Program-made: the position numbers and the translations under genes
The notes under the pieces: model-generated
Told to the model about the DNA's origin: nothing
What the model saw: only the letters and a program-made list of their open reading frames with translations
Database searches by the model: none
DNA from: Methanobacteriota archaeon
Lineage (GTDB): Archaea; Thermoplasmatota; Poseidoniia; MGIII; CG-Epi1
DNA: 36,720 nt
Direction: 5' to 3'
NCBI GenBank assembly: GCA_014240055.1
Contig: JAAZXP010000007.1
Span: forward strand, 1 to 36,720
In this document: positions 15,983 to 23,356 of the stretch, piece after piece
Position numbering within the stretch: position 1 is the first letter of the stretch
Layout: every line of letters begins with the position of its first letter

Positions 15983-16002
15983 CCACATCGTCTTAAGGTA
16001 GT

Positions 16003-17490
16003 GTGCCCGAATTTTGGAGATATCCATTTTTGCCAGCTGCAAGTAAAATTCTTGAAGGAGTTACATTAGATGCTCTTCTTAGTGATTACTTTTATGCAGA
16101 AGCTAGAGCACTTGCACTTACTCGTCTTGAGACTTCAGCTTCTTTAGGCATTATTGATGTAGAAGGTCCCCCAACTAATGATGAATCTGATATTGTTTTA
16201 GGATATGTAATTTCTAGATTGGTCTTAGCTGCAGCAGATAATCAAGCCTTAGTTAATTATGTTGCATTATCAGAAGCCAGGCGTGCAGAGCGTTATCTTT
16301 CTTCAGAAACTGATGAGAATTTAGTAAATTTTGTTAACCATTTTGATGCTATTAATGTTAAGCTGAATGGTTCTATTTTTGATATGAATTTTGTAGATTA
16401 CGTAAGGGCTGCTTCTAAGCTTCGTGAAGGAGACTGGAAGCTTTCCAACAGAGGCGTCAGCAAGGGAATTGTTAGCCTAGATCGTATAACATTGATCAGA
16501 CTAATGAGAGAGGTTATTCGACAACATCTTGAGGAATTACCTGAAGCTCCAGTAGAAATTAAGAAACAATTTGAAGGAACAATCGAAGAATTGAAATCCC
16601 AAATTTCTAAGACTTTTGTGGAGAGAATAGGTGGTTTGAATAATGTAGTTAGTGAAAGGCAGGCTGAGGCCATGAAGGAATTAGGCAAATTTGATCTTTC
16701 AAAGGCTCCACCTTGTTTTAATACAAATTTATTAGATTTACAAGCAGGAGTTAATCTTCCACATCCTTCACGTTTTTTTATAACAACTTTCCTTTCATCT
16801 TTAAACCAAAAATCTGAATCTGTAATGCAATTATTTGCCACAGCTCCAGATTTCAAAGAATCTTTTACACGTTATCAAGTTGAACACATAACTGGAACAA
16901 CTTCTAGTACAAAGTACAGCGCACCAAAATGTGATACATTAGTATCTACAGGAGTTTGCCAAGGTCCTAATGGATTATGTCGTCAAATACGTCATCCGTT
17001 GAGTTATTATCGTGTTATGGCTGAATCTGAAAAAGATGTAAAGGTCCGTTTAGAAAGAATTTTGTTAGCTGCATTGAACCGCGAAGAGTATCCTGCTAAA
17101 TTATTAGAAAGAAACATGGAAAAGTTTGGGGACTTTGATTTTTCTTATGGTGAAGAAATAGTTAAAAGGAAGTTGTCAGAAGCCATTAGATCTGATGAAA
17201 TCAGCAAAGTAAGTGTAAAGATCAGTCACTTTCAGGGTAGAGTATATTCTGTTGAAGTTCCAAATGAAGAACGTAAAATATGGATTACAAAAGCGGCATT
17301 GGGAATAACTGATGGCAATTCAGATTATGACTGTTTACCATTAACAGATTGGAAGTTAGCACTTCCGATTGGAGAAGCTCAATACAGGTCTAAATCAATG
17401 GATTTGATAGTTAAACCTTTTGAAATCAATATGGATGATAATGAGGTTCGAAAATTGTTCTTAATATTAGGAATTGTAGAAGAGTCTTAG
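16003..17490 (+). CDS. priL: DNA primase large subunit (PriL), with C-terminal extension
   Basis: Non-catalytic subunit of the archaeal/eukaryotic primase, needed for primer initiation. It starts with GTG, 20 bases after the TATA box, and begins MPEFWRYPFLPAASKI. Four cysteines that fit the C-terminal 4Fe-4S domain are at about 238, 310, 319 and 326 (APPCF, APKCD, TGVCQ, GLCRQ). They are separated by the PHPSRFFITTFLSSL and YQVEHITGTT regions of the family. The protein is 495 residues, longer than the common 330-400, and about 150 residues follow the last cysteine. That tail has no motif I know. The gene overlaps the convergent membrane-protein gene by 4 bases in the stop codons. Confidence 0.87.
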   Translation: MPEFWRYPFLPAASKILEGVTLDALLSDYFYAEARALALTRLETSASLGIIDVEGPPTNDESDIVLGYVISRLVLAAADNQALVNYVALSEARRAERYLSSETDENLVNFVNHFDAINVKLNGSIFDMNFVDYVRAASKLREGDWKLSNRGVSKGIVSLDRITLIRLMREVIRQHLEELPEAPVEIKKQFEGTIEELKSQISKTFVERIGGLNNVVSERQAEAMKELGKFDLSKAPPCFNTNLLDLQAGVNLPHPSRFFITTFLSSLNQKSESVMQLFATAPDFKESFTRYQVEHITGTTSSTKYSAPKCDTLVSTGVCQGPNGLCRQIRHPLSYYRVMAESEKDVKVRLERILLAALNREEYPAKLLERNMEKFGDFDFSYGEEIVKRKLSEAIRSDEISKVSVKISHFQGRVYSVEVPNEERKIWITKAALGITDGNSDYDCLPLTDWKLALPIGEAQYRSKSMDLIVKPFEINMDDNEVRKLFLILGIVEES

Positions 17491-18641
17491 ACTCGAATAC
17501 GTCTTCCACAACTACAGATGAATTTAGGTGTATTTTCATCAATATGATGTACAGTTTCACATGATGGACAGGTGATATTTTTGACACCTTTTCCCATATT
17601 CACATCGGAATCATCAGTTTTTGGAGGTGCTGCTTTTCTTACTACTTTTTTCTTTGTTATAGACTTCTTTGCAACGGTTTTCTTAATAGCTTTTTTCTTT
17701 GGAGCTGCTTTAGGTTCCTCTTTATCGCCCTTATCTTTTGTATCTTTTAGAGTTGCTCCTCCAGTTAATTTAGCTAATAATTCACTCTCATCAAAGTCTT
17801 CATCTTCTTCATCATCATCGTAATCTTCGTATTCTTCATCATCCTCGACTTCATCTTCTTCATCATCCGAATCTGCTTTTGAGTCCTCTAGGCGTTTTAA
17901 TTTTGATTCACTTGGTAATTCTGAATCATATCCTACTCCTGTCAAACTTTTACTTAATGGATTAACGCTTTCTTTGGTCTTATACAAACTAGCAGTTGTG
18001 TCTTCGGGTGCTAAAACAAACGTATAAATTCCAAAAGATAAAAGTATAATTCCAACGAGTCCTACTATAATCATGACCAAGTTATCCATAATTGGTGCAG
18101 GAAGTTCTGGAAGCGTAAAACCAGATGATGTCTCTTTAGCTGCAGCTTCATCTATGGTGAGTTGAATAGTTGTTCCAGCTCCAGTAATAACTGTTGAGGT
18201 TTTATTTGACATTACAATATTGAAACGAATGTCTCCTTTGTAACCATCGAAGTCAGCACTATCTGAATAGAATTTAGCTTCATATACATCATATTCACGT
18301 ATTTCACTGGCTTTAGGTTCAATGTAACGTGGTGCTGCACAGGCCCTACACGCATCCCTTGAATCATCATCACTTAAAAATTCTACATCGATGTTAATAT
18401 TGTATACTGAATATTCTTCGTCATCAGCATCATCACTGTACATGTATGCACCTTTAATATAAAATTCCAAGACAATATCAGTTCCATACGAGATTGAGGT
18501 GTTAACTTCAGCAACGACCAGATCCTCTTTAGATCCGTTCATATAAATTTCTACTAATCCTGCATTAGCTACAGGAAGAAATAAGATCGATAAAATAAAA
18601 CATAGTAGCGCAGTTTGAGTTAACTTATTTCTTTTAATCAT
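17487..18641 (-). CDS. Membrane protein with acidic and basic tail blocks and C-terminal zinc ribbon
   Basis: 384 residues, family not recognised. A signal peptide (about 1-27, cleavage after PVANA) leads to an extracytoplasmic domain (28-185) with acidic patches and a Cys pair (ACRAC, about 98-101). One membrane helix follows at about 187-210. The inside tail has an Asp/Glu run (about 253-288), then a Lys/Ala/Thr-rich block (about 310-338) like basic nucleic-acid-binding tails, and ends in a zinc-ribbon pattern (CPSC at 358-361, CSC at 376-378). The gene has a TATA-like box at 18669-18677. It may tether a nucleic-acid or protein-binding tail to the membrane, which is inference. Confidence 0.75.
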   Translation of the reverse strand: MIKRNKLTQTALLCFILSILFLPVANAGLVEIYMNGSKEDLVVAEVNTSISYGTDIVLEFYIKGAYMYSDDADDEEYSVYNINIDVEFLSDDDSRDACRACAAPRYIEPKASEIREYDVYEAKFYSDSADFDGYKGDIRFNIVMSNKTSTVITGAGTTIQLTIDEAAAKETSSGFTLPELPAPIMDNLVMIIVGLVGIILLSFGIYTFVLAPEDTTASLYKTKESVNPLSKSLTGVGYDSELPSESKLKRLEDSKADSDDEEDEVEDDEEYEDYDDDEEDEDFDESELLAKLTGGATLKDTKDKGDKEEPKAAPKKKAIKKTVAKKSITKKKVVRKAAPPKTDDSDVNMGKGVKNITCPSCETVHHIDENTPKFICSCGRRIRV

Positions 18642-18668
18642 CTATTATTACCACTTTACTCTACTTTC

Positions 18669-18677
18669 TAATATAAG
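18669..18677 (-). promoter_or_regulatory. TATA-like box for the zinc-ribbon membrane protein gene
   Basis: The minus strand reads CTTATATTA, 28-36 bases before ATG 18641. I see no equally clear box for the divergent PLP-enzyme gene in the same gap; an A/T-rich stretch at about 18682-18703 is the only candidate. Confidence 0.45.
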
Positions 18678-18742
18678 ACTTCCTATTTATTATTAGATAT
18701 AACTCAGACAAGCCTCTTAACCGCCACTCTAAATAGTAAATA

Positions 18743-19933
18743 ATGTCAGGTGAAAAAGACTACTTGAAAAAAACAGGAAAAGGTACGCGATCAGTGCACT
18801 CAGGTACTTCATCTAGTGAGAACTCATTGAATACGCCGGTGTATCAATCCTCTACTTTCTTTTTAGATGATGATGCTTATAAAATGTGGAAAGCAGGAAC
18901 TCCTAGAGCTCCAGTTTATACAAGATATAATAATCCTTCAATGAGAGCTGTTGAAGAGAAGATAGCTCACCTTGAAGGTGCCGAAGATGCTTTAGTTTTT
19001 ACTTCAGGTATGTCTGCCATTTGTACAACTCTTCTTACTTTTCTAAGCCAAGGAGATCGTATAGTCACAACCCGTAATCTTTACGGTGGTACTATTATTT
19101 CATTAGATCAGGATTTTACTAGATTTGGAATAGATGTGCATTATATTGATATAAAGGATTTAGATGCAGTAGAAGAGGCTTTGAAAGAAAAAGAAACTAA
19201 GGTATTGTATTGTGAAACGGTTACTAATCCCTTACTTGAAGTTTCAGATTTACCTGAATTGGCAAAATTAGCTAAAAAGTATGGAGCTATACCAATTGTA
19301 GATAGTACTTTTGCCACTCCGATGGGATGTCAACCTCTAGATTATGGTTTTGAAGTAGTACTTCATTCAGTTACTAAATTACTGAATGGTCACAGTGATA
19401 TCATAGGTGGGGCTGCTGCAGGCAGTAAAGAAATAATTAATCAGATTTGGTATAAATTGAGAAATTTTGGAGGGACTATGGATCCTCACCAAGCATCTCT
19501 GCTTGAAAGAGGAATTAAAACATTGCACATACGTTATGAAAAAGCTATGACTACTGCAGGTAAACTAGCAACTTGGCTAGAAGCTCATCCTAAAATTGAG
19601 AAAGTCATATATCCGGGATTAAAGAGTCATAATGATTATGAATTAGCCCAAAAAGTATTGGATAGTTCTAGTACAATGGTATGTTTTGAGGTTAAAGGTG
19701 GCGATGAAGCGGGCCGTAAATTAATGGATAATATGATAGTGGCATCTCAAGCAATTTCACTAGGTGGAGTTGAATCCTTAATTTCAATGCCATGTTCCAC
19801 AACTCATGTTTCTTGGAGTCAAGAAGACCGCCTAGATGCAGGTATCGGCTTAGGTTTCATTAGATTTTCAACAGGTATTGAAGATACTGAAGATTTGATA
19901 TCTGATTTTGAACAAGCGTTAGAGAAATTATAG
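18743..19933 (+). CDS. Cys/Met metabolism PLP-dependent enzyme (cystathionine gamma-lyase/synthase type)
   Basis: 396 residues with the full set of active-site features. YTRYNNP (59-65) contacts the PLP phosphate, NLYGG (Tyr114) stacks on the ring, Asp187 in IVDSTFATP binds the pyridine nitrogen, and Lys212 in HSVTKLLNGHSD forms the Schiff base. The C-terminal SLGGVESLISMP is the usual substrate-carboxylate region. The family includes cystathionine gamma-lyase, cystathionine gamma-synthase, methionine gamma-lyase and O-acetylhomoserine sulfhydrylase. The motifs do not separate these by eye, and no neighbouring sulfur gene helps. polB follows after a gap of 31 bases. Confidence 0.9.
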   Translation: MSGEKDYLKKTGKGTRSVHSGTSSSENSLNTPVYQSSTFFLDDDAYKMWKAGTPRAPVYTRYNNPSMRAVEEKIAHLEGAEDALVFTSGMSAICTTLLTFLSQGDRIVTTRNLYGGTIISLDQDFTRFGIDVHYIDIKDLDAVEEALKEKETKVLYCETVTNPLLEVSDLPELAKLAKKYGAIPIVDSTFATPMGCQPLDYGFEVVLHSVTKLLNGHSDIIGGAAAGSKEIINQIWYKLRNFGGTMDPHQASLLERGIKTLHIRYEKAMTTAGKLATWLEAHPKIEKVIYPGLKSHNDYELAQKVLDSSSTMVCFEVKGGDEAGRKLMDNMIVASQAISLGGVESLISMPCSTTHVSWSQEDRLDAGIGLGFIRFSTGIEDTEDLISDFEQALEKL

Positions 19934-19964
19934 TCCCATAGAGATAATAGCCCACTTTGCTTGG

Positions 19965-22280
19965 GTGCATGTGGATTATACGATTAGGCTGATTTCTGCA
20001 ATTTCTTGCACTGAAGAAATACAAGGTACGGGCAGAAATATAGTGTATCTTTTTGGAACTACTAAAGACGGTGAATCTATTGCTGTTCGAACTCCACTTC
20101 TTTTACCTTATTTCCAAGTGGTTGAACCACCTCAAGATATAATTGAAAGTCTGAAAAAGAGAGATGATGTTGAAAAAGTTGAACCTCAAGAACTGTGGGT
20201 TGATGGTTCTGTAAAAAACTGTATGAAAGTAACAGTCCCTCATCCAGGTAGAGTTCCAAAGATACGGGAATGGTTGAAAGGCAATAATCTAAAATTATTA
20301 GCTGCAGATATTCCTTTCCATCACAGATATTTGTATGATAATAACATAGGCGGATGCGTTCGAGTTCGTGGTAAAAAGATAATAAAAGATAAATGGTCTT
20401 GTGATGTTATTGAGGTCGTTGAAATACTTCCTGCAGAAGATTTTGAATCAAATTTTAAAGTATTAAGTTTTGATATAGAAAATTCCATACTTGAAAGAAC
20501 GATATATTGCTTAAGTTATTGTGTTAAGACTTCAGAAGGGTATGTAAAAGAAGAAACTCTATATGGTGATGAAAAGAAGATATTAACAGACTTTGTAAAA
20601 GCAGTAAATGGTCAAGATCCAGATATAATTACTGGTTACAATATCGATGGATATGACCTTCCTCTTTTAGTTGAAAGGGCCGAAGTACATGGTGTTGAGC
20701 TGAATATAGGCCGTAATGGTTCCGTTTTAGAACAAAGATTTCAAAGATTTTGGCAAGCTAAAGGTCGAGTTATTGTTGATGCTTGGTGGAATGTAAAACG
20801 TGAAGTTAGGCCACGTCAAGAATCACTGAATGCGGTTGCTAAAGAATTGTTAGGAAGAGAAAAACATGACGTTAATCCGAGAAAAATGGATGAGGAATGG
20901 GCCAATAATCCTGAAAAGGTTATGAATTATTGTCTAGAAGATGCTAAACTAGCGTTGGATATACTAGAGCATATTTCGGTCCTTCAAAAGTATCAGCATA
21001 TTGGTTCAGTAGCTAAATTGCCATTTGATGATGTGATTAACGGTATTACTTCTAATATGATAGATTCATTGATGATAAGATTTGCAGATTCTAAAGGAAT
21101 AGGTGTTCCGATGACTAATCGTCAGAAAAGAACTGGGCACATTGAAGGTGGTTATGTTCATGACATAAATCCAGGTTTGTATGAGTGGGTTTGCGTTCTT
21201 GATTTTAAGTCGATGTATCCTAGTATAATCATAGATCGTAATCTCTGTTTTTCGACTATTTCTCCAGATGGTGAAATTGAAACTCCATTAGGAATAAAAT
21301 TTCAAAGTCCAGATAAAAAGAAAGGGCTTTTACCTGAATTATTAGTAAATTTGATGGCAGAAAGAGACGCTGCCAAGAAGCTTCAGGCTTCAGCTACAAC
21401 AGATACGGAAGAGAAATATTATAAGAGAATTCAAGAAGCAATTAAGATATTAATGAATTCGGTTTATGGGGTTTTTGCTTCTTATTTTTATCGTTTTACA
21501 AATTTGAGTATTGGAGCTTCAATAACTGCTTACGCTAGAGAGTATGTTAAAGATATTTTACACGAGTTGGAAAGTGAAGGAATTGATGTGATATATGGAG
21601 ATACAGATTCGGTTTTCTTCCGTTCACCACATGATGATTTAGATAAAACTGTTGAATTTGGTGAAGGTATTGCAAAAAGATATTCAGTAGGTGCTAAACA
21701 GTTAGAGTTTGAAAAAATTCTTCAACCGTTCTTTTCACATGGAGTAAAGAAAAGATATGTGGGTAAGCAAATTTGGCCTAAAGAGAGTATGTTAATCAGA
21801 GGATATGAAACGCGAAGAACGGATTCTTTCTCGATTCAGATTGAAGCTCTTGAAGATATTTTTGCTAAATTAATGGATAGAGATATTGACAATGCACTGG
21901 AAGCTTCAAGGAATTGGGTAACTCGAGTTTCTGAGGGTGATTTTGATGATAAAAACTTTGTTATATCTAAAACAGTGAATCTTAATAGAAAATATGTCAA
22001 TGAAGATAATCAGGCTCACTTACAAGCTTACAAGAAATTTATAGAGACAGGACGTCCATTTGTGAGTGGTATGAAAATATCATTTATCGTTACAGATGCA
22101 AGTGTTAGTCCTATGAAAGTTGAGCCATTTATTCCTGAAGAAGAATGTCCTAAACCAGATTATAATTATTATGCAGATCGTATTGCTAAATCATTATCTA
22201 GAATAACTGATGTATTTGATTGGGATGAAAAAGCATTAAAAACAGGTAAAAGGGCACCCAAGCAGCAAACCTTGTTCTGA
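19965..22280 (+). CDS. polB: Family B DNA polymerase
   Basis: 771 residues with 3'-5' exonuclease and polymerase domains. Exo I SFDIENS is at 168-174, Exo II GYNIDGYD at 224-231, Exo III YCLEDAKL at 322-329. Polymerase motif A DFKSMYPSII is at 413-422, motif B KILMNSVYG at 494-502 and motif C YGDTDS at 544-549. All catalytic Asp residues are present. The last residues, QQTLF, form a PCNA-binding PIP box at the extreme C-terminus. No intein is found in motifs A-C. The start is GTG 19965 or GTG 19971; both leave the fold complete. The stop overlaps the ATG of the next gene by one base. Confidence 0.95.
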   Translation: MHVDYTIRLISAISCTEEIQGTGRNIVYLFGTTKDGESIAVRTPLLLPYFQVVEPPQDIIESLKKRDDVEKVEPQELWVDGSVKNCMKVTVPHPGRVPKIREWLKGNNLKLLAADIPFHHRYLYDNNIGGCVRVRGKKIIKDKWSCDVIEVVEILPAEDFESNFKVLSFDIENSILERTIYCLSYCVKTSEGYVKEETLYGDEKKILTDFVKAVNGQDPDIITGYNIDGYDLPLLVERAEVHGVELNIGRNGSVLEQRFQRFWQAKGRVIVDAWWNVKREVRPRQESLNAVAKELLGREKHDVNPRKMDEEWANNPEKVMNYCLEDAKLALDILEHISVLQKYQHIGSVAKLPFDDVINGITSNMIDSLMIRFADSKGIGVPMTNRQKRTGHIEGGYVHDINPGLYEWVCVLDFKSMYPSIIIDRNLCFSTISPDGEIETPLGIKFQSPDKKKGLLPELLVNLMAERDAAKKLQASATTDTEEKYYKRIQEAIKILMNSVYGVFASYFYRFTNLSIGASITAYAREYVKDILHELESEGIDVIYGDTDSVFFRSPHDDLDKTVEFGEGIAKRYSVGAKQLEFEKILQPFFSHGVKKRYVGKQIWPKESMLIRGYETRRTDSFSIQIEALEDIFAKLMDRDIDNALEASRNWVTRVSEGDFDDKNFVISKTVNLNRKYVNEDNQAHLQAYKKFIETGRPFVSGMKISFIVTDASVSPMKVEPFIPEEECPKPDYNYYADRIAKSLSRITDVFDWDEKALKTGKRAPKQQTLF

Positions 22281-22771
22281 TGTCTAAAATCGAATATAAT
22301 AGTGAAAGCCGCGAGTGGTACATTGCCTCTGCTTTAATTTTAGCAATTATCACAATTTGCTACTTAGTAATAATGAGATATGTTTTTACTAGTGAATCTG
22401 AGCTTTCGCCTGAATTAACCAGTGCAATAAAATTCTCTTTCTTTATTCTTTCATTATCGGGTGTGTTTGTAGGTGTTCAGGGTTATAAATTTAGAGATGG
22501 TAAAGGTATTCTTATTCGCAAGGACGGTGAAGAAATATTATTTGATTTAGAGAAGCTATTTTTGGAATCTGATTTGCCAGTAAAAGAGACCTTTTGTTTG
22601 GGTACAGGTAGTCTAGGTTTGTGGAGGCCAGTTGGCCGTCTTTCTCTTAAGGAAGGTGAAGTTGAAATTAAGGAAATATGGTTTTACATGTATTACTATA
22701 GAACACAGATTGCCTTGCGAGACAAAGTCCCTCAGAAATTGATAGATGAATTTATATCTAATTTGGATTAA
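22280..22771 (+). CDS. Unknown small membrane protein coupled to polB
   Basis: 163 residues. Two membrane helices (about 14-34 and 48-67) with a short acidic loop are followed by a soluble cytoplasmic part of about 95 residues. That part has alternating strands (KGILIRKDGEEILFDLEKLF) and a Tyr-rich stretch (EIWFYMYYYRTQ), and could be a PH-like beta domain (inference). I do not recognise the family. It starts in the polB stop codon (TGATG), so it is translated from the same mRNA. The 3' end overlaps the convergent flavin reductase by 14 bases. Confidence 0.75.
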   Translation: MSKIEYNSESREWYIASALILAIITICYLVIMRYVFTSESELSPELTSAIKFSFFILSLSGVFVGVQGYKFRDGKGILIRKDGEEILFDLEKLFLESDLPVKETFCLGTGSLGLWRPVGRLSLKEGEVEIKEIWFYMYYYRTQIALRDKVPQKLIDEFISNLD

Positions 22772-23246
22772 ATTCACCAAGACCTGAACCGTAATAAATT
22801 AGAGGTTTGGAATTTTCATCGAAATTTCCGTTTTCAATTTGCCCAATAAATATGGTGTGATCTCCTCCTTCGTGTCTTTCGGTTATTTTGCATTCCATTG
22901 ATGCTAGGCAGTCTTCCAATAGTGGAGTTCCTAAATCGGTTAAAGTGTGTGGTAAAGATTTGATTAGTTCATTTTTATCAACATTTGAATTAGCAAAATC
23001 CCAAGCCAGTTTTCCTTGATCAGAATTACATATATTTATACCAAAAGTATCGCTATTTTTTAGCGATTCATGACTAACTATTTTTCTATCGATACATATT
23101 AAAACTAAAGGGGGGTTCATTGACAGCGAACAAAAGCTGGAAACGGTTAGCCCTCCAAATTTATTATTTTCATTAAAAGTTACTAGAGTTACACCTGCTG
23201 CAAACCTACGCATTAATTCTTTAAAAAGATCATTGTCTACTGCCAT
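22758..23246 (-). CDS. Flavin reductase-like FMN-binding protein
   Basis: 162 residues from ATG 23246; a TTG 12 bases upstream is less likely. The sequence has the flavin-reductase pattern: RRFAAGVTLVT at the start, then GGLTVSSFCSLSMNPPLVLI, the DTFGINICNSDQ stretch and the C-terminal HEGGDHTIFIGQIENG. Members reduce free FMN/FAD with NAD(P)H, often as partners of two-component monooxygenases, or simply bind FMN. No monooxygenase gene is visible nearby. A TATA-like box lies at 23270-23280. Confidence 0.87.
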   Translation of the reverse strand: MAVDNDLFKELMRRFAAGVTLVTFNENNKFGGLTVSSFCSLSMNPPLVLICIDRKIVSHESLKNSDTFGINICNSDQGKLAWDFANSNVDKNELIKSLPHTLTDLGTPLLEDCLASMECKITERHEGGDHTIFIGQIENGNFDENSKPLIYYGSGLGEFNPN

Positions 23247-23269
23247 ACTTGACGTCAAAAGGGACTATC

Positions 23270-23280
23270 TATTTAGTATA
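23270..23280 (-). promoter_or_regulatory. TATA-like box for the flavin reductase gene
   Basis: The minus strand reads TATACTAAATA, 24-34 bases before ATG 23246. Confidence 0.45.
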
Positions 23281-23307
23281 TTTCTGTATTTTTAATCCGG
23301 CCTCTTC

Positions 23308-23316
23308 TTTATATAG
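23308..23316 (+). promoter_or_regulatory. TATA box of the giant gene
   Basis: TTTATATAG lies 41-49 bases before the TTG start at 23357. This leaves a leader of about 18-20 bases, unlike the leaderless spacing of most genes here. Confidence 0.5.
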
Positions 23317-23324
23317 CAATTGAA

Positions 23325-23338
23325 CGCGTAAGCACGCG
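23325..23338. repeat. Small perfect inverted repeat in the giant gene's promoter/leader
   Basis: CGCGT-AAGC-ACGCG is a stem of 5 GC-rich base pairs with a loop of 4 bases. It stands out in an AT-rich region and lies between the TATA box and the ribosome site, around the expected transcription start. It could be an operator half-site pair or a leader hairpin. The length is short enough to be chance. Confidence 0.4.
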
Positions 23339-23342
23339 AACG

Positions 23343-23349
23343 AAAGGTG
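23343..23349 (+). promoter_or_regulatory. Ribosome binding site supporting the TTG start of the giant gene
   Basis: AAAGGTG ends 7 bases before TTG 23357, and the resulting N-terminus is a good signal peptide. Confidence 0.5.
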
Positions 23350-23356
23350 TCATAAT

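Noticed and set aside
19965-22280. An intein in polB or in rfcS
   Set aside because: Both proteins have normal length and unbroken motifs, and no intein splice-site pattern is seen.
23325-23338. The CGCGT/ACGCG inverted repeat as an attachment site or mobile-element end
   Set aside because: It is only 5 bases per arm, with no integrase, no second copy and no target duplication in view.
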